Made by a program: the position numbers and the translations under genes. Positions 45,864-54,772 of a stretch of DNA of 64,000 nt are shown piece by piece. The stretch's first letter is position 1, and each line of letters begins with the position of its first letter. This DNA comes from Halotia branconii CENA392 (lineage in GTDB: Bacteria > Cyanobacteriota > Cyanobacteriia > Cyanobacteriales > Nostocaceae). The stretch is from contig NZ_CP124543.1 in assembly GCF_029953635.1 (NCBI RefSeq), positions 2,645,455 through 2,709,454 of the forward strand, written 5' to 3'. Below the pieces are notes generated by a model, which saw only the letters and a list, made by a program, of their open reading frames with translations, had not been told where the DNA came from and did no database searches.

Positions 45864-48158
45864 ATGTCCATGACCACGATTGCCCCTGAACAGGTTAACC
45901 GTATAGTTTGGAATCAACATCACGATCCCTTTGAAATATTAGGTTCCCATCCCATAGAACAAAACGGCAAAAATGTCTGGGTTGTGCGAGCCTACCAACC
46001 AAATGCTAGCGCTGTATGGGTAGTCCTTCCTGAACAACGACAGGAATATCCAATGCAAACTGTGCATCATCCTCATTTTTTTGAATGCACCATTGAAATA
46101 GCAGAACTAGCAAACTACCAGTTAAAGATTAAAGAAGGAGAACATGAGCGTGTCACTTATGACCCTTACGCCTTCCGTTCTCCTCGTTTAACAGACTTTG
46201 ATTTACACTTATTTTCCGAAGGCAATCATCATCGCATCTACGAAAAACTGGGAGCGCATCCTACAGAAATAGGTGGTGTTAAGGGTGTTTATTTTGCCGT
46301 ATGGGCACCTAATGCTCGTAATGTTTCGTTGCTGGGAGATTTCAACCTTTGGGATGGGCGCAAACACCAAATGCGTAAAGGCGCTACTGGTGTTTGGGAA
46401 TTATTTATTCCCGAAATTGGTGTCGGAGAGCATTACAAATACGAAATTAAAAATTTTGCAGGACACATTTACGAAAAATCTGATCCCTACGGTTTCCAGC
46501 AAGAACCTCGCCCAAAAACAGCATCTATTGTCACCGATTTAGATGCTTACAACTGGGGCGACGAAAACTGGATGGAAAAACGCCGTCATACTGACCCCCT
46601 CACCCAACCAGTCTCAGTTTATGAAGTACATTTAGGTTCTTGGTTACACGCTTCTAGTGCAGAACCACCTAAACTGCCCAATGGTGAAAATCAACCTGTA
46701 GTTCCTGTTTCTGAACTAAATCTTGGCGCACGTTTCCTTACTTACAGGGAATTGGCTGATAGACTTATTCCCTACGTCAAAGAGTTAGGATACACGCATC
46801 TGGAAATGCTGCCCATTGCAGAGCATCCTTTTGATGGTTCTTGGGGTTATCAAGTAACTGGGTACTATGCCCCCACCTCCCGTTTTGGCACTGCCGAAGA
46901 TTTCATGTATTTTATTGACAAATGTCACCAAAATGATATAGGGATAATTGTGGATTGGGTTCCTGGTCACTTTCCCAAAGATGGACATGGTTTAGCTTTC
47001 TTTGATGGTAGCCACTTATACGAACATGCTGACCCTCGTAAGGGCGAACACAAAGAATGGGGTACTTTGGTGTTCAACTACAGTCGCCACGAAGTCAGTA
47101 ATTTCCTCGCAGCAAATGCTCTCTTCTGGTTTGATAAGTACCACATTGACGGGATTCGGGTTGATGCTGTTGCTTCCATGCTTTACAACGATTATTGTCG
47201 TGAACCAGGAGAATGGCTGCCTAACCAGTACGGAGGTAGAGAAAACCTAGAAGCAGCAGAGTTCCTCCGTCAGGTAAATCACATCATTTTCAGTTATTTC
47301 CCTGGCATTCTCTCAATTGCGGAAGAATCTACCTCCTGGCCGATGGTATCTTGGCCAACCTACACAGGGGGACTGGGATTTAACTTGAAATGGAATATGG
47401 GTTGGATGCACGATATGCTGGACTACTTCAGTATGGACCCGTGGTTCCGCCAGTTCCATCAAAATAACATCACCTTTAGTATGTGGTATAACCATAGCGA
47501 AAACTTCATGCTGGCACTGTCCCACGATGAAGTAGTGCATGGTAAGAGTAACATCATCGGCAAAATGCCGGGAGATACATGGCAGAAGTTAGCTAACGTG
47601 CGTTGTTTGTTTGCTTATATGTTTGCTCACCCAGGCAAGAAAACTATGTTTATGAGCATGGAGTTTGGACAATGGAGTGAGTGGAATGTTTGGGCTGATT
47701 TAGAGTGGCGTTTATTACAGTACGAACCACATCAACAATTAAAAACATTTTTCCAGGATTTGAATAATCTCTACCGTTCTGAGCCAGCCTTGTATACTCA
47801 AGATTTTGCGGAGCCTGGGTTTGAATGGATTGACTGTAGCGACAACCGCCATAGTGTAGTTTCTTTCATCCGCCGAGATAAAGATTCTGATGATTTTGTT
47901 GTTGTAGTTTGCAACTTCACACCTCAACCTCATTCTCACTATCGTATAGGTGTTCCAGAGCAAGGATTTTATACTGAGTTGTTTAATAGTGATGCTCGTC
48001 CTTATGGGGGTAGCAATATGGGCAACTTAGGTGGTAAGTGGACAGATCAATGGTCACTGCACAATCATCCTTATTCGCTGGATTTGTGTCTACCGCCCTT
48101 GGGTGTGTTGATTCTCAAGTTGGATCAGAAGAAGACTGCCGAAGCCTTAGGATCTTAA
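45864..48158 (+). CDS. glgB: 1,4-alpha-glucan branching enzyme
   Basis: The 764-residue enzyme makes alpha-1,6 branches in glycogen. It has two N-terminal carbohydrate-binding modules (about 10-110 and 115-225; NPFxxLG-like HDPFEILG, YFAVWAPNARNVSLLGDFN) and a GH13 barrel with the nucleophile D434 (DGIRVDAVA), acid/base E487 (IAEEST) and D555 (SHDEVVHG), then a C-terminal beta domain. Length matches cyanobacterial GlgB. The ATG at 45864 (MSMTTIAPEQ) is used. A palindromic hairpin follows the stop. Confidence 0.97.
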   Translation: MSMTTIAPEQVNRIVWNQHHDPFEILGSHPIEQNGKNVWVVRAYQPNASAVWVVLPEQRQEYPMQTVHHPHFFECTIEIAELANYQLKIKEGEHERVTYDPYAFRSPRLTDFDLHLFSEGNHHRIYEKLGAHPTEIGGVKGVYFAVWAPNARNVSLLGDFNLWDGRKHQMRKGATGVWELFIPEIGVGEHYKYEIKNFAGHIYEKSDPYGFQQEPRPKTASIVTDLDAYNWGDENWMEKRRHTDPLTQPVSVYEVHLGSWLHASSAEPPKLPNGENQPVVPVSELNLGARFLTYRELADRLIPYVKELGYTHLEMLPIAEHPFDGSWGYQVTGYYAPTSRFGTAEDFMYFIDKCHQNDIGIIVDWVPGHFPKDGHGLAFFDGSHLYEHADPRKGEHKEWGTLVFNYSRHEVSNFLAANALFWFDKYHIDGIRVDAVASMLYNDYCREPGEWLPNQYGGRENLEAAEFLRQVNHIIFSYFPGILSIAEESTSWPMVSWPTYTGGLGFNLKWNMGWMHDMLDYFSMDPWFRQFHQNNITFSMWYNHSENFMLALSHDEVVHGKSNIIGKMPGDTWQKLANVRCLFAYMFAHPGKKTMFMSMEFGQWSEWNVWADLEWRLLQYEPHQQLKTFFQDLNNLYRSEPALYTQDFAEPGFEWIDCSDNRHSVVSFIRRDKDSDDFVVVVCNFTPQPHSHYRIGVPEQGFYTELFNSDARPYGGSNMGNLGGKWTDQWSLHNHPYSLDLCLPPLGVLILKLDQKKTAEALGS

Positions 48159-48180
48159 AGGTGAGGGGTAGGTATAATGC

Positions 48181-48208
48181 TCATCAAAAGGCGATCGCCT
48201 TTTGATGA
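48181..48208. terminator. 28-base perfect palindrome centred on a HIP1 octamer
   Basis: TCATCAAAAGGCGAT and its complement meet at a GCGATCGC core, 22 bases after the glgB stop. Either strand would fold into a 12-bp or longer hairpin, and there are T-runs within the arms; it may terminate glgB transcription. Confidence 0.55.
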
Positions 48209-48335
48209 ATCACAAACTCTTCCTCTAAAGTTTTTGACTAGCTATAGCTTGGCTCTCCTATGTCAAAATGAAGATAACTTACTACCTCAAGGTGAGCGAT
48301 CGCTCTGAAAGCTAGATAAAGGATTGACCTGAGAA

Positions 48336-48995
48336 ATGGTAGACCCAACCAATCATAATCAAGCGGGAGAGGTGGCTCCCAGCACTGTTGACAAGCAAGC
48401 CCCCACTGTCGCTGAAGAAAACGCTCCTACTACTAAAGAACCAGTAGCAACAGATATCCCTACTGCCAACACGCCAGATCCCAAAGCAGCAAACCCGAAA
48501 GTTAATCCTGATGCTGCTAAAGAAACTACTGCACCTCCCAAGCAAGAAAAACCAGCTGCCGCTAAAGCTGCACCAGCAGGAGACAAACCAGCCGCCAAAG
48601 CCGCAAAAAAAGAGAAACCCCCCGCTGTTGAAGATAAACCGTTTGTAGAATTTATGCAGCAAGATTATTTGCCAGCATTGCAAACAGCAATCAAAGAGCA
48701 AGGAATACAAGATTTGCAGCTGTCTTTTGCCAAGCAAAAACTTCCTGTTGCTGGCTTAGGATCAGCTGAGGAATGTTGGCAAGTTATAGGTAGTTGGCAA
48801 AATGGTCTGCGCCAGTTTAATGTATATTTCCCTGATGAAGATATTACTGGCAAAAAAGGTTTTTCTTGTAATGAAGGTAAAAGACCTAGCACTTTAGAGT
48901 CATTTCTCATTGATGAGCGCAAAATTACCCTTGACTTACTGGTATTTGGCTTAGTCCAGCGTTTGAACGGTCAAAAGTGGCTAGGTAGAAATTAG
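48336..48995 (+). CDS. DUF2996 protein with Ala/Pro/Lys-rich N-terminal tail
   Basis: The 219-residue protein starts with a disordered Ala/Pro/Lys/Glu-rich region (1-105) of repeated KxAAP and KPAA words, followed by a compact C-terminal DUF2996 domain (about 108-218; VEFMQQDYLPALQTAIKEQG, ECWQVIGSWQNGLRQFNVYF). The family is cyanobacterial and of unknown function. No signal peptide or membrane helix is seen. It is 177 bases downstream of glgB with hairpins in between, so probably separately transcribed. Confidence 0.8.
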   Translation: MVDPTNHNQAGEVAPSTVDKQAPTVAEENAPTTKEPVATDIPTANTPDPKAANPKVNPDAAKETTAPPKQEKPAAAKAAPAGDKPAAKAAKKEKPPAVEDKPFVEFMQQDYLPALQTAIKEQGIQDLQLSFAKQKLPVAGLGSAEECWQVIGSWQNGLRQFNVYFPDEDITGKKGFSCNEGKRPSTLESFLIDERKITLDLLVFGLVQRLNGQKWLGRN

Positions 48996-49017
48996 TTAAG
49001 TTCATAGTCAAAAAAAG

Positions 49018-49041
49018 GGATTAGGGACTAGGAACTAGGGG
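49018..49041. repeat. Degenerate heptamer repeat (GGGACTA type)
   Basis: About three units of the AGGGACT/AGGAACT heptamer family, 22 bases after the DUF2996 stop. Confidence 0.75.
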
Positions 49042-49152
49042 TGTACTTGTAAAGGTGTAATGTATTTTTCTTGCTGCTTTAGTGGTTAAAAAGCCAATTT
49101 TTTAACCACTGAGGCTCTAAGACACCAAGATGAACACTATGTATTAGCTTTT

Positions 49153-50535
49153 CTACTCTTGTAATCGTCGTACTTGGATTTGGTGTACGCGTGGTCCTAC
49201 AACTGACATCACAGTAAATTCAAGATTTTCATAGAAGAAGGTTTCACCTTTGATAGGCATTTTCTGTAATTGATACAGCAAAAAGCCTCCTAGTGTCTGA
49301 TATTCCTTTATTAAAGGTAAATTAAGATGCAAGACCTCGTTGAGATCTTCTAAGTTGACCTGGGCTTGCACCAAAAATGTCTGGGGGTCTAACATCTGAA
49401 TCAGCAAGTCGTCGCTAGTTTCATGTGCGCCTGCATCACCAATAATTTCAGCAATGACATCTTGAATTGTCACCAATCCCACAGTGCCGCCAAATTCATT
49501 TACTACTATGACCATAGCTGGTTTTTCTTGCTGCATCATTGGCAATAATTCACTCAAGGGCGTATTTTCCGGTACGAACCTCGCCGGACGCATCCAAGGT
49601 TGAATATGTGCTTGTGAAGTGAGTTTTCCTACAGCTAAGGGTTGTGCTAAATCTCGGAAGTAAACTATGCCACGAATGTCGTCTAAAGATTCTCCAATCA
49701 TGGGATAGCGAGAATGACCAGTAGATGCCATTTCTTGGAGTAAGCTTTGGAAAGAAGCATCTTTTGGTAATGCTACAATGTTGGTACGAGGGATCATTAC
49801 ATCTTGTGCTGTTACGTCCCCAAACTCAAAGACATTATTTAACAGTTCTCGCTCCGAAAGCTGTAAACCAATAGATTCTCGTTCTGTAGAAATAATCAAT
49901 TGTAATTCTTCTGAAGTTACAGGTTGTCTCCAACTTTGGCCAGTGTATTCGATGCCAAAAAGTCTTAACAAACAACGGGTTGATTGGTTAAGAATCCAAA
50001 TAAAGGGGCTGAAAAAGCGCATGATTGCTTTTACCGATGGCCCCAAAAATCGTGCTAATTGTTCTGAATAAAGTATGGCGACCGATTTGGGACACAGTTC
50101 CCCTAAAACAATTTGCAGATAGGCAATCAAGAAAAAGGCGATGGGAATTGATAGAGAATGAGCCATAAAGTTGCTTGCTCTTTCTGGTAGAGGCCAAGAT
50201 TTTAGCCATGCATTTATTAGCACGGCAATTGAACTTTCTCCAATCCATCCCAGTGCCAAACTAGAGAGGGTAATGCCTAATTGGGTCGTAGATAGCAGTC
50301 TTTCAATACTACGTTGCAGACCCTCAACAGCGATCGCAGGAATATCGCCAGCTTTGACAAGTTGATGAATACGCGATCGCCTTACTGTCACCATTGAAAA
50401 TTCCGCCGTCACAAAAAAAGCATTGATGGCAATCAGCAACAGCACTGATAACAATCGCAGCCCCACATCCGTCCAAATTAAGTCAGGAAAACCACTCACC
50501 GCTAAAGCTCGTGTAAAACTCACGCCCGATATCAA
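49153..50535 (-). CDS. Hemolysin/CorC-family membrane protein (DUF21-CBS-CBS-CorC/HlyC)
   Basis: The 460-residue protein has a DUF21/CNNM membrane domain (about 20-205, four hydrophobic segments; INAFFVTAEFSMVTVRRSR, TTQLGITLSSLALGW), two CBS repeats (about 225-345; VMIPRTNIVALPKD, PAMVIVVNEFGGTVGLVTIQD) and a C-terminal CorC_HlyC domain (FLLYQLQKMPIKGETF). Relatives are linked to Mg/Co or Na-coupled metal efflux with nucleotide sensing by CBS. The start is TTG at 50535 or GTG at 50523; no ATG is available upstream. Confidence 0.9.
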   Translation of the reverse strand: MISGVSFTRALAVSGFPDLIWTDVGLRLLSVLLLIAINAFFVTAEFSMVTVRRSRIHQLVKAGDIPAIAVEGLQRSIERLLSTTQLGITLSSLALGWIGESSIAVLINAWLKSWPLPERASNFMAHSLSIPIAFFLIAYLQIVLGELCPKSVAILYSEQLARFLGPSVKAIMRFFSPFIWILNQSTRCLLRLFGIEYTGQSWRQPVTSEELQLIISTERESIGLQLSERELLNNVFEFGDVTAQDVMIPRTNIVALPKDASFQSLLQEMASTGHSRYPMIGESLDDIRGIVYFRDLAQPLAVGKLTSQAHIQPWMRPARFVPENTPLSELLPMMQQEKPAMVIVVNEFGGTVGLVTIQDVIAEIIGDAGAHETSDDLLIQMLDPQTFLVQAQVNLEDLNEVLHLNLPLIKEYQTLGGFLLYQLQKMPIKGETFFYENLEFTVMSVVGPRVHQIQVRRLQE

Positions 50536-50572
50536 TCAGGACTGGGATACTGGGTATTATGGAAAAATTTTC

Positions 50573-50609
50573 CTAATCCCCAGTTCCTAGTCCCCAGTCC
50601 CTATTCCTA
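50573..50609. repeat. Degenerate heptamer repeat (minus orientation)
   Basis: Units near CCCCAGT/CCTAGTC, the reverse complement of the AGGGGCT/GGGACTA family, lie immediately after the stop of the gene at 50613. Confidence 0.75.
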
Positions 50610-50612
50610 AAT

Positions 50613-51329
50613 CTAAAGCAGCCCCGCCACCCTTGCTACAGGAATATTTGATACATCTAGCTTCAGTTTTTGAGCAGGATAATCTGTCAGAGAAAGGGAT
50701 ATTTTATTCACATCATCCAGTAAAGCGGTAGGGATACTCACTGTACCTGAAAATGCTGGGCCATTTGTAGGTAACTCTGCTGGTAAACCTTCTGTGCTAG
50801 CGCTCAATGTTCGTCCTTTATCATCGGTAACATCCAAAAAACTGTATAAAAAGCGCACGGAATCAGCACCTTTATTCTGCATTTTTACTTTCAAAAGTAA
50901 ATCGCCGCCAGAATAGCGAACCGATTGTACAGAAAGGGTAACGCCCTGATTTTCAGCGGTAACTGGAAATCCTGGCTGGAGTTTTTCTTCAACTACTTCC
51001 TGGGGTTTCTCTTCTGGCTTTTGTTTGCTGCTTTTGGTTTCTTCATCATCTTCATCTAGTTTTTCTGATTTAGCAGCCTTGGTCTTACCCTCTATTCGTG
51101 CCTTGACAATTTTCAGGATTTCTTCTTCTTTTAATAATGTTAAGCCTGCCTGTTGCGCGTTAGTTGCCTTATTGCTAGCGAATTTAGTTGTAGGACGGCC
51201 ATCTGGCGTTGATACACCCTTAAGTGCTGAACTTCCCAGAGTAAACCCCAAAAACGCACTCAAAGAACCTGCTCCCAACATGAGAATTAACAAAATTAAC
51301 GTAAGAAGTACAGTGGAATTTATTTTCAT
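50613..51329 (-). CDS. Membrane-anchored protein of unknown function with extracytoplasmic beta domain
   Basis: The 238-residue protein (ATG at 51329, MKINSTV) has one N-terminal membrane helix (about 5-28), a charged Lys/Glu-rich linker (about 70-115; EDDEETKSSKQKPEEKPQ) and a beta-rich domain (about 120-230; TAENQGVTLSVQSVRYSGGD, LLLKVKMQNKGADSVRFLYS) resembling the DUF4352-type immunoglobulin-like fold found outside the cell. Role unknown. A TTG three codons upstream is possible. It sits 77 bases upstream of the CorC-like gene on the same strand, so the two may form an operon. Confidence 0.75.
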   Translation of the reverse strand: MKINSTVLLTLILLILMLGAGSLSAFLGFTLGSSALKGVSTPDGRPTTKFASNKATNAQQAGLTLLKEEEILKIVKARIEGKTKAAKSEKLDEDDEETKSSKQKPEEKPQEVVEEKLQPGFPVTAENQGVTLSVQSVRYSGGDLLLKVKMQNKGADSVRFLYSFLDVTDDKGRTLSASTEGLPAELPTNGPAFSGTVSIPTALLDDVNKISLSLTDYPAQKLKLDVSNIPVARVAGLL

Positions 51330-51511
51330 CGCTGACAAGCTATTACAAAAAAATACTGTTTCATACTGTCAAAGTTTTGAAGTTATGTACCTCAATCCTT
51401 CAAAGAACTGAATCAATACTAGTTCATGCTTAAATTATGTAGTATATAAAGTCTAGTAAATTATTTTCGAGGTTCCACTAGCGATCAACTTACGCTACAA
51501 TTTAAATTCGA

Positions 51512-51584
51512 CCAGGGTTGGCCGAGCGGTTGAGGCAGCGAACTCATAATTCGCCCAAGGCAGGTTCAACTCCTGCACCCTGGA
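51512..51584 (+). tRNA. trnI: tRNA-Ile2 (anticodon CAT, lysidine type)
   Basis: 73-base cloverleaf: acceptor CCAGGGT/ACCCTGG, D-arm GCC-GAGCGGTTGA-GGC, anticodon arm GCGAA-CTCATAA-TTCGC, T-arm GCAGG-TTCAACT-CCTGC. The CAT anticodon with this D-arm and the ACTCATAATT loop matches plastid trnI-CAU rather than tRNA-Met, so C34 should be converted to lysidine to read AUA. Confidence 0.85.
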
Positions 51585-51670
51585 TTTAGTCTATAGTCAA
51601 TTGTCAGCAAAATACAGCTTATGGACTCTTGACTATAAACTGCAAGAAGACAGCTAACAAGCTCTAAAAT

Positions 51671-52105
51671 TTACCGGGGTGGTGCATTTTCAAAGCTGAA
51701 CTCAGTACCGACTTTCAGTTGGTTGGCATTCAAGCGGGGAGACATCAGCAAGGATGTATCGTAAGGATTTGGTAAGTCTGGAGTCCGAAGATACGGATCA
51801 TTGCCAACTTGCTGGGTCAAAACATCTTGATAGAGAGTATTAATTAATTCAGCATCGCGGGCAATTTCATTTTCTGGAAACGAATTACGGAAACCCGAAC
51901 CCGATCCTAAAAAGGAGTCTATTTGGCGTTTAATTGTGCCATTTTCGTAGAAATTGCGATCGTGTCGAAAAAAAGCTCTCTCAAATACATCATTTGTTGT
52001 TTCATAATTGGGTGCTTTGGTTTCAGCAGATGCAATTTCAGAAACACCAAAACCAGTAGCTAACAGCACTAATAAACCACCAAGGGTTTTAACTTTTATA
52101 CCCAT
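51671..52105 (-). CDS. Exported protein of unknown function
   Basis: The 144-residue protein has a signal peptide (hydrophobic about 7-22, cut near ASA-ET) and a mature part rich in Asn/Phe/Arg with VFERAFFRHDRNFYENGTI and a Pro-rich C-terminus (TPDLPNPYDTSLLMSPR). No domain is recognised. GAGGAG lies eight bases before the ATG at 52105, a strong start. It should be periplasmic or lumenal. It is flanked by tRNA-Ile2 and pyrE and is probably monocistronic. Confidence 0.75.
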   Translation of the reverse strand: MGIKVKTLGGLLVLLATGFGVSEIASAETKAPNYETTNDVFERAFFRHDRNFYENGTIKRQIDSFLGSGSGFRNSFPENEIARDAELINTLYQDVLTQQVGNDPYLRTPDLPNPYDTSLLMSPRLNANQLKVGTEFSFENAPPR

Positions 52106-52206
52106 ATTTTTTACTCCTCATTTTTTGGGTAAATCTTAACTTATGCTTAATTTCAGAACTCCAAAGAGTTCAACCTTTGGTGTAGCACAACTTTTAATGT
52201 TTTGTA

Positions 52207-52827
52207 ATGACGTATCCTACTGAAACCCTTACCCAATCAGATATTTGTGCAGCTACTACAGATTTGACTACTCTGCACCACAAACTACTAGATTTATTTT
52301 GTCAACTTGCTTATCAAGAAGGAGACTTTGTCCTATCTTCAGGACAAAGTAGCTCTTACTACATTAATGGGAAACAGGTTACACTCCACCCCCAAGGTGC
52401 TTTGGCAATTGGTCGCATTCTTTTATCCCTATTACCAGCAGATACCCAAGCTGTAGCTGGTTTGACATTGGGGGCTGATCCAATTGTTACAGCAGTGAGC
52501 GTAGTTTCTGCGTATGAAAATCGACCGATACCAGCGTTGATTATTCGTAAAGAAGCCAAAGGTCACGGCACAAAAGCTTATATTGAAGGCCTTAATTTGC
52601 CGGAAGGTACAAAAGTCGTTGTTTTGGAAGATGTCGTTACTACTGGGAAATCTGCAATGAAGGCTGTTGAGCGTCTTCAAAAAGCTGGTTATACAGTCGA
52701 TACAGTAATTTCACTGATAGACCGACTACAAGGGGGAGCAGAATTTTATCAGTCAGTAGGGTTGAAATTTCAGGCTGTGTTTACGATTGAGGATATTCAG
52801 CAAAGATATCGTCAGCTAAAAAATTAG
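52207..52827 (+). CDS. pyrE: Orotate phosphoribosyltransferase
   Basis: The 206-residue enzyme converts orotate and PRPP to orotidine 5'-phosphate in pyrimidine synthesis. The PRPP loop VVVLEDVVTTGKS (about 140-152), the substrate-side segment GDFVLSSGQSSSYYINGK and RKEAKGHGTKAYIEG flexible loop are all present. The 15-20 residue N-terminal tail before the first helix is slightly longer than usual; the ATG at 52207 is the first in frame. It stands alone, divergent from the exported-protein gene. Confidence 0.95.
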   Translation: MTYPTETLTQSDICAATTDLTTLHHKLLDLFCQLAYQEGDFVLSSGQSSSYYINGKQVTLHPQGALAIGRILLSLLPADTQAVAGLTLGADPIVTAVSVVSAYENRPIPALIIRKEAKGHGTKAYIEGLNLPEGTKVVVLEDVVTTGKSAMKAVERLQKAGYTVDTVISLIDRLQGGAEFYQSVGLKFQAVFTIEDIQQRYRQLKN

Positions 52828-53267
52828 TGGTGCGATCGCAGTTATCAAATTAAATCAACTCAGTAGGGTTGTTGTACTGCGATCGTAATTTTCTTATTGG
52901 TGAAGTACGCCGCTTTAGTCTTTTTTTTTAATGACAAAATCCGCAGACGTTGGCACAAAACGCTTGATTAGCCTCGCACCTGATAATTGGGTAAAATGGG
53001 TAACACAAATTCCTGATCTAACAGCTAGTGAAATACTAAATTCTGAATTTCATTGGATAAGTAGACAAAGTGATGTTTTAATCCGCGTCGAAAGTTCTCA
53101 GCATGGAGAGTTTCTTGTTCTTAACGAATTACAACTGCGCTATCAAAAAGAAATGCCGCGAAGAATGCGCGCTTACGCCGCGCTCGCAGAAGAGAAGTAT
53201 AATTTACCCACTTAGGGACTTCCAAGAAATAAATTAATCAGCAAAAATCATAAGTTAATCTTTAAGA

Positions 53268-53285
53268 GATAATGATAATCATTCT
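53268..53285. promoter_or_regulatory. Fur-box-like subterminal repeat, left end of the insertion sequence
   Basis: GATAATGATAATCATTCT matches the first 16 bases of the classical Fur box (GATAATGATAATCATTATC). The same word is found inverted at the other end of the element. Confidence 0.5.
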
Positions 53286-53289
53286 GAAA

Positions 53290-53328
53290 GGGTAAGAGGT
53301 GGTTGCCGTCGGCAACCACCTCTTACCC
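53290..53328. terminator. 18-bp perfect hairpin, left end of the insertion sequence
   Basis: GGGTAAGAGGTGGTTGCC and its exact complement flank the loop GTC. It lies 107 bases downstream of the transposase stop and could block transcription in both directions. Confidence 0.7.
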
Positions 53329-53434
53329 CCTCAAACACAGAAGGAAAAGTCTGCATCTGCACTCTGTAAATAATTTCAGTGCAATATCATAATTAATATT
53401 CATGTTTTTAGATTTAAAAACTGAAGAGTGAAAA

Positions 53435-54663
53435 TTAAGTGCTGCCACAACAAATATCAACAAACCATTTGCCTAAATCGGGAAATTTTTCATGTTCCGA
53501 GTTAGTGAGTCTTTCTATTTGTTTTTCAACAGCAGACATAGCCTCCTTAGTAAGAGTAACCCCAGTTTCATAAGTTTGAGTCACTAACTTAACCACAGGA
53601 TTCTTACCTTTCCACGTCATGTTTTGAGCAAATTTTAAAGCGGTTGCAACTTCATCTAAAATACTGCCATTCCAAGAATTTTCTAATATCCCCCATACTC
53701 GCTCGATGGGATTATATTTGCTGTGATAGGGTGGATAGTAGGCTAAACGTATATTCAGTTGATATTCATGAACAAACTCAACGATACGTTTCATAAACTG
53801 GGTACGTCTAGAATTATTATCTGTCCCATTATCCTGGTTAATAATCAGGGTTTTTATTGAGGAAAATCGCCAACTCTCACTCTTCCAAAAATCTTCTAGA
53901 ACGTCTACAATAAAATCACTCGTTACATTAGACTCTGTAAAGTATAAAAATAGTTCGTCTAATTCTGGAAGGAAGATGCCGTAAGGAGTTACGGTAGTTT
54001 TTGGATGAAAATTATGGTCTTCTGTTTCTGTGACAACTCGGTTTTTACCTCCTCTGTCAAAGTAGCCAATATCTACACGGGCTTTGGCATCCAGACTGAG
54101 ACGTAAGATACTTGGATCATCCAGGGCGGATTGATTAACTATTGCTAATTGTTCAAAGATTGCGTCTGTTTCTGGAATTTTTTTTGAGGTAAAACTTTTG
54201 CTACTCGCTTGAGTCTATAACCTAAATCATTCAATTTAACTCTCATTGTTTCTTCAGTAGGTAACTGTTCATCCGTATAACCAAATTTATCAATTAATAG
54301 CTTTCTGACCTGACTAGCAGTTAGGCGTGTATACAGCCTTTGGCTTTTAAAACTTGGATCTGTTTGGCTTTGGAAATCAACTAATTTTTTGATATCTTCT
54401 AACAGGTTTGGTAAATGCTCTTCTACTTTCCATCTACCCCTAGCTGAATAATTATCTATACAACTAATCCCACTGGTTAGTTCTTTAATTCCTTTACGAA
54501 TAGTATTTCTATCCCAGCCCAATTCTTTTTGAGCCAGTAATTGTCCTCCGTAACCTAATTCCATGACAATTTGTGCTTGAAAACGCCGCCTTGCTGCACC
54601 TTTGAGTTGGTTTGCTGTTTCCTTGAATACTTTTTTGACTGAATCAGTTAATTCGAGCAACAC
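53435..54663 (-). CDS. ISAzo13-family transposase, produced by frameshift at an A8 run
   Basis: The first frame (start 54663) gives an HTH region (AQKELGWDRNTIRKG) and conserved RRRF/LYTRLTASQVRKLL segments, and would stop at 54145. At 54178-54185 it reads CAA-AAA-AAA-TTC over eight A residues; a -1 slip continues into a second frame open to 53435, giving 409 residues with an intact DDE triad: D192 (LSLDAKA), D278 (NQDNGT) and E321 (YNPIERVWG). Everything else fits an active enzyme, so programmed frameshifting or transcriptional slippage is more likely than a mutation, though a single-base loss cannot be excluded. Confidence 0.85.
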
Positions 54664-54710
54664 TCCTGTCCACCCACAAAATTCCCTCCAAATTGAATTT
54701 ACTACGAATA

Positions 54711-54753
54711 GGGGGGAAGGAGAAGCAGCCTGCGGCTGCTTCTCCTTCCCCCC
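54711..54753. terminator. 20-bp perfect hairpin, right end of the insertion sequence
   Basis: GGGGGGAAGGAGAAGCAGCC and its exact complement flank the loop TGC. It sits 48 bases upstream of the transposase start, where it could stop transcription entering from outside. Confidence 0.75.
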
Positions 54754-54755
54754 TT

Positions 54756-54772
54756 AGAATGATTATCATTAT
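54756..54772. promoter_or_regulatory. Fur-box-like subterminal repeat, right end of the insertion sequence
   Basis: AGAATGATTATCATTAT is the inverse of the left-end word and lies about 95 bases upstream of the transposase start, a position that could affect its promoter. Confidence 0.5.

Noticed and set aside
51512..51584. tRNA-Met on the basis of the CAT anticodon
   Set aside because: The D-arm and anticodon-loop context match plastid-type tRNA-Ile2(CAU), not elongator or initiator tRNA-Met.
54145..54663. Truncated, dead transposase gene
   Set aside because: The -1 frame from the A8 run is fully open and restores the DDE triad, so a frameshifted product is more likely than a pseudogene.
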